Of a stretch of 64,000 nt of DNA, positions 49,701 through 58,030 are shown in pieces. The stretch's first letter is position 1. The number at the start of each line of letters is the position of its first letter. The position numbers were made by a program, and so were the translations under genes. Source of the DNA: Monocercomonoides exilis (taxonomy: Eukaryota; Preaxostyla; Oxymonadida; Polymastigidae); NCBI GenBank assembly GCA_001643675.2, contig LSRY02000004.1, positions 812,001 to 876,000 on the forward strand, read 5' to 3'. The notes under the pieces were generated by a model. That model saw only the letters and a program-made list of their open reading frames with translations, did no database searches and had not been told where the DNA came from.

Positions 49701-52700
49701 TCACTGATGAACGATTCCATGAACATCCTTCCCCCTGTCACCCTCACAATGCTGAAGCTCACTTTCTGCTCAGAAGATACATCAATCAAGGATGCTGAGC
49801 AACATTTCATATGAAAGGTTCCTGATGAACACGAAATGAACGATGCTGCAGCTCCCAGATTCGCTGGAAGATAAAATCCTATGTTGGCTAATTCAGTCTG
49901 ATTTTTCACCATTATCATCCCCTCAGATGTTGCTGAATCGACCATTGCCACTTCAACCCTTTCTCCCACAAGCTCGCAGCTCACATTCCACTTGCAGTCT
50001 TCCATCGCAACAACTTCCTTCAAAACAAAGTTCGGATTGAGGATTATGGTGCAATCACTGTTCGGAAACTGAACAGAACTCATGAAGTTCATCGTTGCAC
50101 AAGGATAACCGTCAAACCCACAGTTGTTGAAATCCTTGCAATTCCTTCCCCCAACAGACCCTGGAATTGGAAATGGCTGAATCATATAAATAGACAAGGG
50201 AATTATGAAATCCTCATCACTGCTTTCGCTCCCCATTGCATCATTGTCGTGCTCTCTGTTTGCTTCAATGCAGCTCTTGAAATGTTCCTTTGAAACAATC
50301 CTCTTCAAATCATCCCCAGAAACAAACATGTTGTTCCCCTTCCATGCCTGGTTGTTGGCTCCAAATCCCAAAGCATCAAAAACATAACCTGTTGCTCCAT
50401 CATCCACTCTGAGAAACACACCTCCTCCTTTTCCTTTCAACCCTCCCTCATTTCCCGCAGAGCACATATCAATTGAGCAACCCAATGTTGCTCCTATCTT
50501 CAGTGTTCCTCCACTTCTGACAACAACATTCACACCTCCTCCGTTTCCCTTTTCACTTCTGCATCCCTTCCAACTCGCATTCTCAATGATAACCACTTTT
50601 CCAGAGCCAACAACACCTCTCACTGCTCCTCCATCTCCATTCATGTTGGTGATCTCTGAGATGTCAACTGATGTCAGATTCAGCTCACACGCTTGCCCAA
50701 CTGAGATCAGCGATGCTCCTGACATATCGAAATCACAAAAAACCACATTTTCCATCTTTGTTCTGCCTTCTTTCAAATCACAAGCTGCTTTTTCAAAATA
50801 CGATTCTTCATATCTATCTCCCTTCACAACAGCTTCTCTCACACTCAATGCTCCTGCTGAGGTTATTGTGAAAAGCGATGACAGTCCACACGATGAGAGT
50901 CTCGAATGGACCAAAGTCATTGATGATAACTCCAGGCTTCCACTCGATATTTCAAACAGCCCTCCTCCATCTCTTGTCACTTTCGAATACAATACCGTTC
51001 TTTCTTTGTCTTCTCCACTTATCTCCACACTCTCGCTCCCAATCACAATGCTTTCTTCTGCCTTCTCTCCTCGGTGAACAACCATCGGCAATTTCCCTAA
51101 TCCTCTCCATCTGCTGTCGAAGGTGTATTTCAGCGTCAGACACAAAAACGTTTCGTTTCCGCAATTAGCATCGTCGCTTCCACGCTGAGCAGATGAATGA
51201 AGCTTGGCCATCGGCTTGGGTGAAGGTGGAAAAGGAATCCAATTTTCATGACCTGATGCTCCATTATCAATGAACAAATGTGGTTCAATTGATGTTGAGA
51301 AAGTCTCCACAAATGACTGCTTTGTCAAATTACTCCAGTTTTTAATTCCATAAACATCACTTGCATGAGTTCCCGTATATGAAGCTTCATTTCCCGAGAA
51401 AAAGCATGTCACAAATGAAACATTGAAAAATGATGCAGATTCATATGGCTCTGAAAGATAAATGCAACCCATTCTTGATGCATGATTATCCTCAAAAAGA
51501 CAATCACGAAAAGAAATATTCAAGCCATTGTAAGTTATCCTTCCAACTCCAGCTTCAAAATTTTTGCTATTATGCGCAAAGACACATCCAGAATACAATG
51601 CGCCCTTGTAGTTATCACAAAACTGTACAACTCCTTGAGTAGATGGGCTGCTCAAAAACCTGCAATTTAGAACAGAAAAAAAAACACCTGAACGAAGGCA
51701 AGCTGCTCCTCCAACATTTGCCTTGCAATCTGAAAAATTTGTTTCTTCCATTAAAAATTGATTATAATCTCTGGTATACAAAGCACCACCATGCGGATCA
51801 AATGCTCTTGTGCAATTGCATTTATCAAATATGCAAACTCTTATTGTCAAAGCAGCACTGCTGAATATTGCGCCTCCTCTTTCTTCGCTTTGAGAGCAAA
51901 AACTGCATCTTATAAAGCTGTGATTGCCAGTTGACAGCTCTTGTCTCGTATTGAAAGTCGAGTTTATCGATGTTGCTGAAAGAAGCCTCTTTTTCCCAAA
52001 AAGAGCATTGTTGTGATCCAGCGCGTTCAATTTGAAGATACATGATTCGGTTCTCACAATTGAGTCTTGAGCAGTATTTCCATTTCCAAATTCTTTCAAG
52101 TCTTTCCAAATTGATGATGGCTTCTGAAAGAATCGATTCAAAGAATAAGTTGAAGAAGAAGAAGAAAGAGAAGAAGAAGAATTCCAAGAAGATGGAATTT
52201 TGCTTTTCTGCAGTTGAGTGATGTTGATGAATGAACAGCCCTGAAGATGCGCACAATTGCTTCCTTTTCCAATGAGAACAAACGAATCCTTTGCAACGCT
52301 CAGCGAACAAATCGAACTCTGCTCAATCAAAAAATGTGTGCCTCTCCCTTCACACAACGGACTTGTTACGTGTGCAGGGCTTTGTGAATCGCTTATTGAT
52401 ATGTTGAAAACACTTACATTCGCTGTGGAAGTCTTCGCCAAAGAAGAAAAATCGCAGCTGCTTCTCACTTTGCAGCTCTCCAAAACAAGTGCTCCATTTT
52501 CATCTATTTCTAGGACATGTGCTCTATTCCAACTTCCAAGAAGAGATATTCTCTCAAAAGTCGCAGATCCATTGGAGAGAAAACAAAAACATCTGAGCTC
52601 AGTCAAATCTGTCTCATCCTCGCCATGATTGTTAACCATCTTTGACAATTCTGAAACTTTATCTTCCACTTTGTTTTCTTTTGTATCTTTTCTGTTTTCC

Positions 52701-52903
52701 TCAATGTGTCCCTCTGACTGGAAAATTTCATGACTTTCAGTCTGTCTGTTTCGGACTCTCTCTAAATCGATTGCTCGCAGATTTTCACAAAGATTCGCAG
52801 CCGCAGCGCAAAACACCAGTAGCATCCAATTAATGTGGCAACGCTTTTCTCTGGTTTGGCAAACAAACTGATAAGTGTCTTTTTTCATGATCCCCAAATC
52901 CAT
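40745..52903 (-). CDS. Receptor B: giant beta-helix surface protein with pseudokinase tail (4,052 aa)
   Basis: Single exon, ATG 52903 to TGA 40745; ATG 52888 is an alternative start. A hydrophobic stretch WMLLVFCAAAA (about residues 26-37) is the likely signal peptide. The ectodomain has eight Cys-containing caps of the form CG-x(4)-PC, near 51.17, 50.12, 49.07, 48.01, 46.83, 45.74, 44.81 and 43.6 kb. This is a regular spacing of about 1.05 kb (350 residues), twice as many modules as receptor A. Each module has beta-helix/Pmp-like turns such as GKGGGVFLRV, GRGGGMMIRV and NVAWAGRDMFV. The fifth cap is altered (GMFSVEGFC in place of the PC step). The two membrane-proximal modules align best with those of receptor A. 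From about residue 3492 it is identical to receptor A: EF-hand loop near 3535, membrane span near 3612-3636, pseudokinase about 3782-4015 lacking HRD and DFG. Expected to sit in the plasma membrane with the tail inside. Ligand unknown. Confidence 0.86.
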   Translation of the reverse strand: MDLGIMKKDTYQFVCQTREKRCHINWMLLVFCAAAANLCENLRAIDLERVRNRQTESHEIFQSEGHIEENRKDTKENKVEDKVSELSKMVNNHGEDETDLTELRCFCFLSNGSATFERISLLGSWNRAHVLEIDENGALVLESCKVRSSCDFSSLAKTSTANVSVFNISISDSQSPAHVTSPLCEGRGTHFLIEQSSICSLSVAKDSFVLIGKGSNCAHLQGCSFINITQLQKSKIPSSWNSSSSLSSSSSTYSLNRFFQKPSSIWKDLKEFGNGNTAQDSIVRTESCIFKLNALDHNNALFGKKRLLSATSINSTFNTRQELSTGNHSFIRCSFCSQSEERGGAIFSSAALTIRVCIFDKCNCTRAFDPHGGALYTRDYNQFLMEETNFSDCKANVGGAACLRSGVFFSVLNCRFLSSPSTQGVVQFCDNYKGALYSGCVFAHNSKNFEAGVGRITYNGLNISFRDCLFEDNHASRMGCIYLSEPYESASFFNVSFVTCFFSGNEASYTGTHASDVYGIKNWSNLTKQSFVETFSTSIEPHLFIDNGASGHENWIPFPPSPKPMAKLHSSAQRGSDDANCGNETFLCLTLKYTFDSRWRGLGKLPMVVHRGEKAEESIVIGSESVEISGEDKERTVLYSKVTRDGGGLFEISSGSLELSSMTLVHSRLSSCGLSSLFTITSAGALSVREAVVKGDRYEESYFEKAACDLKEGRTKMENVVFCDFDMSGASLISVGQACELNLTSVDISEITNMNGDGGAVRGVVGSGKVVIIENASWKGCRSEKGNGGGVNVVVRSGGTLKIGATLGCSIDMCSAGNEGGLKGKGGGVFLRVDDGATGYVFDALGFGANNQAWKGNNMFVSGDDLKRIVSKEHFKSCIEANREHDNDAMGSESSDEDFIIPLSIYMIQPFPIPGSVGGRNCKDFNNCGFDGYPCATMNFMSSVQFPNSDCTIILNPNFVLKEVVAMEDCKWNVSCELVGERVEVAMVDSATSEGMIMVKNQTELANIGFYLPANLGAAASFISCSSGTFHMKCCSASLIDVSSEQKVSFSIVRVTGGRMFMESFISETGIEFSSSSMIWVDGECEVVLRECKIVGVKKESGNGGCVFAEKKKTRMAIDSCNFSGCGVAGSSSCGGGMMAEVKGENELFINGTTAFDGCAAPSGEGANGRGGGMMIRVEEVPLKFEIGGDVTFGSLEKNDARYGKDVLVLCERGVHLREVINRSSFEFFDFKTIPTDALQLSGMENGNESCVIPLHVFLCSVGTQLVVGGSCGTDHDYCGFASFPCLTVDYCAERRAGNNVETVMLESGSSINGEFAFPLFAMSVTSQVRPGIKVDVHDNGDVEQEGLVECASNIRFENISFALPLSMKESHCSFLISKKNLKLTECVFAFFGDKEGAFVEFSVIHVCSGDLTMKGVCLEDGIGFHGCSEFNVENGREVSMEDCVLGNVIQRNGNGGCLTLRGKSGENPFVRMRNVTIGGACEAGMSLKGGGLLVVLDAGIELTMEKVGFKNCSVPAEDSESVGRGLGGGMFLELLDGSGVLTLSELTFETCSAWKGRNMFVDAMQLDIVVNNNTMKFGMEGMEREDLMGFEESTTKTEYWIPLEVYFREIGDGGYVGGKEDEGFDHSGCGFGDVPCESVRFLLSHRIKSSQNVTEIHIYPSFAFKECLSFINKNIFLRGLDKSLQTKFVQNITGEGSNVVESFVDVEISDVSFEVPIEFVPIARMNLFFVCQKTMKMLGCSCVWRSDETKSVEYNFARVEGGTLDVAGFEARDVKLGNSGMFVVEGNEARGRFSGMAIDSVSCNGQKGLMVGRLCSMWINDSSESGSELLQNCALLSIDECAETIVDNTSLSDWKRQIGNGGGIEGKVGNGCSFKMRRCNMTNCGALIGNGKGGGMMISLSGSGRMEFDDNTVKENIVSEQSGQGGGLFINIDSTEVNYWVRRNVFASNVGLIGWDVYVVCPSPRTMITLIVWEGFDEGTGENNFWVGDGEAGSNEGVSLKTYLFPGDEEIVFVDESGKNEANCGMFSVEGFCRDVGYGMGRMNESQWIVQIKTKADLEKEVERREHPLAIRGKNSESEMNVKAEGHLLLSSSLEPNNLMLSSLRIWLPEEKSEFEEFVCVESGKLSITSCAFGKIGEEKRQCWEWIVNGRGGEIGFVSVNVPGMLFKGGCGMVCVGGEFYASVENTSVGEVSGEGGGMIVIGQGGEMMFNSSNITQSSSQKGGVIQIAKGSKLQVENDCNFVGCLAKEGDGGTINSEMNEYSVFTIRSSTLKGCLVNTDDGKGGSVFVEMTGNGVFFFGNVSFSENVAWAGRDMFVRSVDLNESVKSTCFEEVLFDEEGRVCVDFAGSDETNFGGTIVDLKLLLVQYVSEEIRVSKKGCDVLGCGSETYPCQSFWRGFENVKGSLDLKRVVITDGTFVENEYELTGCEICSEGSSANDSGEKSRLEFKTEIKGERGKTVITGQGALRFAGLVFALPYSFSSGHEILITYSSMSESEALNFRKCLFECSSSRKVDVCLISGIRGKVEMRECAVGTVQFVNTPFVLQCDINISSCTVEGISSECEEGGAMRVILDSVVTRLQMKNITAVGCRCVKEESKGGFLFVDSSKANQETPFVFEEMLFDGNDAWRGKNIFVVERDLNRTVSERAFRFDFESLKDDENAFVGRDVFNETTDLFRFLVSFSSGHIYVGEKGFDVRRCGNERDPCCSFWKGMQQLEVGAEKKAIFISEKTKITDGFDLSEMVIASASLVSRKAASPHGITNADGNENQMATLEFERSDSSGSGGHVKNRKTLLFEMINLLAKSSLQNEKKAVIINEDGMLNITDCSFSLKEIPEQERNINMVRMEKGRMVVCRLSCESTSFCESVLLVNGDGVECDLNEVVFTSVSIRSGSVVETFAMEESVKGSHEGCVVSLRNSTFSSITSNGVEPSGMISEGSGGAELVVNGSRFEGCLGNKSMKGGVCLFELSEGGVLRMVDCLMVRCGCSMEGRGGGVYVATRLTEDLDFCFVNMNFSANSAKTGRDIFVECHRISRQINETQFLMDLRESVYVQLNAICGIDRTEHTSEPIDLMSIIAIFQSDSIVLSSALEKNGKNERNCGSLANPCLSIEYGLGHVTRDVEARMLVDEESKLMSEVDLHDLTLTALNAPGKKGVVAVMENAFAPGIEAVVRSEGVVSVLYLVFVVQTSQPPQHSTLFAVEYGFFLMSQCGFSGMESDEQLSDFPFICLSFGGGSAQLFDIKFESLHVTSSCLIECQSGCESVLMEKIGMSDITCERLCIRVDDDGEQALEQEGERMIELSGAEMKNITCSSLDGSVIRLKSKHIPLQIRNSTFGSCTNTKNEKGEVLSISSCSNVIIESSVFDGEIERDKRNTNRLCSSAGDELCKWNGSLVDCVNSHVELKDAAIKNSEVGGLSVSSGNVGVVMSMFSGNDPSVKGYPSARRNIICTDHAILNIRSLKGGDGAVKNSSLWIVSENCEMEGIAGECTSSFFIPLLESVEKENEGTATKLKIKGQLLLPCNLMLRLVFRRGSEEQIEKYDFDTDGFISENEVHSWVSTEKLGNIEDETEVSVSLQYGDPSAPSFSNSFILKNKSETKVNGDGNLSEGGKEGKSNWLLIVIVLIVILFIVFIGFVIVVVRWRKGKEEIRKYKEIVNDNIMKDPKLIEMTTMDMSPEEQWRRAEKEAEKKNDERIKKRVYDTNMQHSESSEHLLSESGSTEYILGRDSDKIPDWALEKVEEEETRKRTPSPSISSTSTTDTDTTFVRSEILCPTTSSMSNLVDAMACSSPHEKLIVDLRDSLFMLLHGRNEKKEMEIGTLQQREYTAAQILFWVANLALHSFDEMDSPLSSLANLSPHIVLFSEHMVICIVMHSDLLSSDDSSDSSSISSSTVVTSASDDDESDSLPSSAFEDEDSFKKECLRWMAPELLMNKKMGATKESVAFSIGMMLWECLTLKIPFGEYEAEVAGQKIVNGERPNMEAVECVSWSELVKCCWAGQPSERKTLGEVKRELIGHFPAGAVMVTMSDAIDLRRENESGSGSGSGRGRSNDGYRS

Positions 52904-55277
52904 ATCCACTTTTTTCTCTTTTGATCAAAAAATAATCAGATCTTTGATTCTTCTGACGTTCCTTCTCTTGTGATGAAAATGTGTCGTTTTATCGCTGTGA
53001 TTTTATTTTAAAAGGCACTTATTTCAGGAATTTGAAAAAGAATGTCCACGACACCGATTAGTTATTTCACATCCAGTTAAAAACTTTGTGATTTTTTACT
53101 CAGAAGGAAATTCGAAAATAAGAAAAAAGAGTTGGTTTGGGGGGGAGAGGGGGTGGCTGTTTTCTTGATCCATTGTATTGCTGCAATTTATAAACTGGCT
53201 ACTCAAAGTCTGTGTGAGATTCGTTTTATTTCTGTAAAGAATGTTTTGCTTCATCAGCGCTGCTTGCTCTTAAAAGATATCTGGATTTTTGAATGCTCTT
53301 TTTTCTTCTTAAGCAAGATTTTCATGTTTTATCAGCGTTCAGAGAATGAAAATTTCAGAAGTGTTCCTGGAGCATTTTTTTTAATTCTGAATTATGTGGT
53401 GTTGCAAAGCGAAGAAAGAAAATACTCAAATTTTTTTCCATTTTGAATACTGCATGAAGAACTGCATGGGTATCGAGAACAAGAGTTCCGTTTTGTTTGA
53501 AAGATTGTTTTAATGAGACTTTTTTCATATTTTTCTGTTGAACAGTCCATAACTTGTTTTGCTGAAAATTGTGCTGCACAATTTCAAGTTTGAAACAGTT
53601 TCCTACATGAACAAGACACATGGTATCATTGCAATTTACGGTATTTGTTGAAAGAAAAGGCAGAGATCAGAAAAACGCATTTGACTGTTTGAATGGAAAC
53701 AAATTGAACATTGTTTGGAAAAACCAGAGACAAAAATGAATTGAAAAAGAATGGAATGGAAAAGGTGAAGCGCTGCAAACTTGATTGCGACAAATTGTGT
53801 GAAGTCACAAGCAATATGGAACTTTGGCTGAGGAGCGGGTATTTCGCTGCTGCAAAATGAAGATTTCAAACTGCTTGTTGGTTTAATTGCTTGAAATGTC
53901 ATTCTAATGAGTTTCGACATGTTTGCTTCATAATGTGCCTGTTGGCTTTATTATTTGAAGTATGAAGCGCTTTCATGGCTAGTTCAATTCAGTATAGAGA
54001 CTTTAGGGGGAAAAAAATCCAATAGATTCATGCTAATGTATTCAATTTGATCAAAGGTCATAGGCAGATGTTTTTTGATTATTTTTTATCTTGTGCGTTG
54101 GAAGTCATTGTACAGAAAAGAGAAGTGAATGTGCTTTGCGTAGCTCGCTTTTTTTTTATTCGCAATTGGCTGAAATGCCATCCGTTATTCGAAATAGATT
54201 TCAAATAGTGCACCGCCACTTTTAAATTATAATTATATGCATATATTTAATTTGTGCTACACGACGTAAATGATAGCCGAATTTCTTTTTCAACAAAAGT
54301 TATAAGCCAACATTGAAACAACTTCTGTTAAATATATATTTCCATTCCCTTATTCTTTGTTCGGTTTAAAAAATTTGAGTAAACACTCTCCACCAGAAAT
54401 TTATAATTCCTATCTGTATAACTGAAGTGGAATCATTCGAGCAAATTGATTTATGGAAAATTTCAAGAGTATGTTAACAGCATCAAAATTGCTTGAACAA
54501 ATCATTGGATCATGTTGAATGGAACAAACTGCAACAATGAAATGCAGGCTTTCAAGTGAACTTATGAGCCTTTATGATCTTTATGAGTAGAAAAGTGTTT
54601 CAAACAGTTGGCACCTGAAATTATTGAACAAGCTTCTGTCACAGAACATTTGCTTCTGGTTATAGTTTTTCACAAAATTTTTCAAATAGATCAACATGCG
54701 GTCCCTCTGAACAACACTTTATCTTTATCAATAATCTATATTTTTAACTTTGCGCGGCTTTCAATTCGTCAATATGAAAAATTTCCTATCAAATGGCTGA
54801 AATGGAAGCAAATTATCCATATCATGGATCTTAACGTAATGTCTCAAATGGTGGTTAATAGTGCATATTAGTTAAGTCAGTTTTCCCTTATTTCATTTCC
54901 ATTTGTAATTTTAATATTTTGATCATTTCTTTCCTTGAAAAAGTTCTTTTCATTGAATTCTCCTCTCTATAATGATAATAGATGCTTAATTGATGCAAAA
55001 ACCATTTTCTTTGTAACTGCTAATTCAGTTTTCTTTCTTGTTTGGAAGCATTCATCTTGTCCATCAACATTAATTCAAAACTTTGCTTTCTAAAGTGATG
55101 ATTGAAATTCTTTCAAATGCGTTTAAATAGAAGGCCGTAGTTATGCAAATCATTAGTAAAATCACTATAAAAGCGTTTTTAGCTTTTGCACATTGTTGTA
55201 CATCCATTTTGAAGCAATTATCATTTCTTAACCCATACCTTGAAAGTTATTTTTTATTTTTCGTTTTTCGATTTGTG
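52904..55277. other. Intergenic region, receptor B / tetraspanin-like gene
   Basis: 2.4 kb between divergent genes. It contains a G-rich stretch (GGTTTGGGGGGGAGAGGGGG near 53134-53153) and AT-rich DNA. Frames near 53626-53920 and 54608-54871 are short and unrecognised; the second contains LAPEIIEQASVTEH, which recalls the APE motif of a kinase but is not followed by other kinase sequence. Confidence 0.5.
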
Positions 55278-56551
55278 ATGGCAGGTAATTTTTCATTAAT
55301 AATTATTTGTATAACATTTGAATGATTGTGCTTATTTTGTAATTTCCTTGCATAACTTTCCATTAGAAGAAAAAACATGCACTCAAAGAATAATTAAGAT
55401 ATCTTCAATTTTGATGTTGCTCGTGTTTTTAGCGGTGTTCATAATCGGCGTTATAGGTGCTGTAACTATGAAGTCATTTGGAAATATTTGCATTGGTGTT
55501 ATTATCTTTGGAATTGGAGGGATGGTTATTTGCTTACTTGGTTTTGTTGGCTCTGCTGCCCACCCCGAACAAAAAGGATTTATTCCATTGCTCTTTGGGA
55601 TCTATTATTGTGGAATACTATTCTTATGTGTTGTTTTTATGTTATATGGAATTGCTTGCTTTTGTGTGAAACCAACACTTTACTATTTAATGACCTTGAA
55701 AGTGAGTGAAATACGCGAATGGTTTACACATATTACCGAACACCAATTGCGTAACTTTCCGCAATACATTGAAAAAATCTCAAAATCTTTGGATGCAGTT
55801 GGAGTGATATGCTTATTAACTGGGATTATTCTCTTCTTTTTGGTTGTTGTCTCCACAGCACATTTTCGGAAAAGGATTTTTTCAACTGTTTGAAAATACT
55901 TAATCTCTTTTATGATATCTCATTTTATTATCTTGCTATTATTTAAAATATTATAATTATTTTATTTTATTTTATTTTATTTTTTTTTTTTTTGTTCCAC
56001 TTTTAATTTAGTTCTTTGTTGGAGGTTGGGCAGTTGTTCTTATGTTAGTGGGCGCAGTTCTGAGTATATTAATGCTGATGATACAACCTCATAAATTGCA
56101 GCTTGGCGGAGTTGAAGTTATGAGCGTGGGCATATTTTCTGTGGTCGTGGCAATTGGATGGGTGATGTTACTGGACGGAATTATTGGATCGCTTTCCGCA
56201 ATCTGCGGAAATAAGTCAAAGCCATTAAAGGGAATATTTTTTGCTTTCTCTTCCCTGCTTGTAATTGCATTCTTTGTATTTTTTATTCTGTCTCTGAGCT
56301 TGAAGAAGCCACAACTGAAGTTGATTGATGACACGTGCAATGTTAACATTGAACAAAACAAGGAGAGATACAAGCAATGTTTAGATGTGCTCGATCAACT
56401 GCGAAATAACACGTGCAGGAAATTAGAGGCGGACGAGGTCCAATTTGAAGCTTGCAAATCAAAAATAAAAATGAAAGACACAACAAATAAGCACAAAGAA
56501 ATGGTCAGCGGATGGATTTCTTTGTTGGGTTTGCTTTTATTTTTCTATTAA
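55278..56551 (+). CDS. Multi-pass membrane protein, apparently two tetraspanin-like units in tandem
   Basis: Exons 55278-55284 (ATG GCA G), 55367-55887 and 56012-56551 total 1,068 nt (355 residues). The introns (82 and 124 bp) start GTAATT and GTTTGA. The first half has four membrane spans: ISSILMLLVFLAVFIIGV, then ICIGVIIFGIGGMVICLLGF, then a Leu/Phe/Cys span starting PLLFGIYYCGILFL, a ~50-residue soluble loop, and a fourth around GVICLLTGIILFFLVVV. The second half repeats this: three spans, a ~65-residue loop with several Cys (DDTCN, KQCLD, NNTCRK, EACKSK) and a last span GWISLLGLLLFFY ending the protein. Three spans, larger loop, then a fourth span is tetraspanin-like, but the diagnostic CCG motif is absent. 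Intron 2 falls exactly between the halves (phase 0). If that intron were retained, a single-unit protein ending at TGA 55891-55893 would be made. Confidence 0.75.
55959..55993. repeat. (TTTTA)n run in intron 2
   Basis: Five-base repeats followed by a T-run just upstream of the intron 2 acceptor of the tetraspanin-like gene. It doubles as the polypyrimidine tract. Confidence 0.8.
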
Positions 56552-56613
56552 AAAAAATTTTTTTAAACCTATTTTTATTGGCATTTGCATATGAATTCCT
56601 ATAAAATATATTT

Positions 56614-56772
56614 TTACACATTCAACTCAACGAAACCATCAAACTTGGGATGAATAGCTTGGATTTCAGTATTCTGCATCATATTCATCATCATTGTTGA
56701 CATATTTGCTGGATTCAATCTTTTTAGAAAGGTTTGAGAAAATAAATCGAAATCTTCCTTATTAAAATTCAT
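56614..56772 (-). CDS. Small hypothetical protein, 52 aa, Met-rich
   Basis: ATG 56772 to TAA 56614, beginning MNFNKEDFDLFSQTFLKRL with a later MSTMMMNMMQ stretch and ending FDGFVELNV. It has better amino-acid composition than surrounding AT-rich frames and an in-frame TAA directly before the ATG. Unrecognised. It could be a real small gene, or the last exon of an intron-containing gene on this strand whose upstream exons I did not find. Confidence 0.3.
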   Translation of the reverse strand: MNFNKEDFDLFSQTFLKRLNPANMSTMMMNMMQNTEIQAIHPKFDGFVELNV

Positions 56773-58030
56773 TTATTTGATGTCAATGATAATTTGTTGA
56801 AAACTGCTTAAGTCACCTGAAGTCAAAGGATATCGCAAAGGAGTCACAAACAAAGGATTGCCCGAATATCAGCCTCAGAAAGACATTTCATACTGAGTTG
56901 CATAAGTCGTCACATCATTCATAACCATATGTTACTGCTCATGATGCATAACTTGATTTCTTCGTCGTTTCTTTGAATGAAGAGAAGTTATCTTTTTCAT
57001 TATTTTGCACATAAATTCAGGGAAATTGATTAAGTTTATTTTTGTGTGCGCATACTCAACTTCTTAAATAATTATATTCTGCTTCCTAAATCTTCGTTTT
57101 TTATTCTCATTTTGTCTTATTTATGATATCGTCTTTATTCTTCTTTTGCACTTTTAATTCCTTGGTGTAATTACAATTTTCTAATTACTTCTATGTCTTT
57201 TAACCTTTTGTCTATAAAAATTTCAGAATCATTTAGAGTGTAAATGTTATTAATCAGTATTAATTTTCGTATTTTGATACTCTGTTTGGTTGTTAGGGAG
57301 ATATTTTTTGGGTGTTATGTTTATGTCACCCATTTATTTTTAACGAAAAGTATTGAAATTTTATTTTTGTTTTTTTTTATTTTATTTTTTCGAATAAAGT
57401 TAAAATAAAAGTTATTTCGATTTTTAAAAACACTTTAAAGGAATAAGAAAAGCATTTTTCTTTTTTGAAAGATAGAATTGCATTTGAGAAGAATTGTGAA
57501 ATCCAAGAAATCATCGTGATTTTGAGAATTCTCTTTCATCAAATGTGCAATTCAGCTTGTGAACTCAATTGTCACACTTATTTAACAATAATTCAAAAAT
57601 ATGAAACAGTAATCAATATTTAAGAATCGCTAATATTCGTAATAATACGTATTAAAAGGAATAAGTTATTTATTACCATTTTGTTTGAGTGTGCATAAAG
57701 ATATTGATATTCTTTGGTTCTGCGTGTGAATAATTTTCAATATATTTATCAACAAAGCCTTTCGTTTTTTCAAAAGTATTCTCTGAGTTTCAAACACATG
57801 TCGTATTGATGATTTCATAACGACTTTTTTTCATTCTTAAAATTTTTCAAAAAAGTGATATTTTCAATAAAGCATTCACTTTCAAAATGAAGCTAACAAA
57901 CAAAAAATAGCAAACATAGACAAAACATCATAAAAAAAAAAGACTCAGACATTGTAATTCAAAAAGATTTGTTTCATATTTCTATTTTTCTCCTTGTCTT
58001 TTTCTGAAATTCAACTCCTTCTTCGGATAG
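56773..58030. other. AT-rich intergenic region
   Basis: About 1.26 kb of AT-rich DNA ahead of the 3' end of the coiled-coil gene. A small TGGGTG/CACCCA hairpin lies near 57309-57332. No gene or RNA recognised. Confidence 0.55.

Noticed and set aside
53626-53920. Minus-strand frame of up to 94 residues
   Set aside because: Phe/Ser-rich, no recognisable motif, no homologue known to me; AT-rich flanks make chance likely.
54608-54871. Possible kinase relic (LAPEIIEQASVTEH)
   Set aside because: Only one motif-like stretch; no other kinase landmark follows in any frame and the frame has no ATG start at its beginning.
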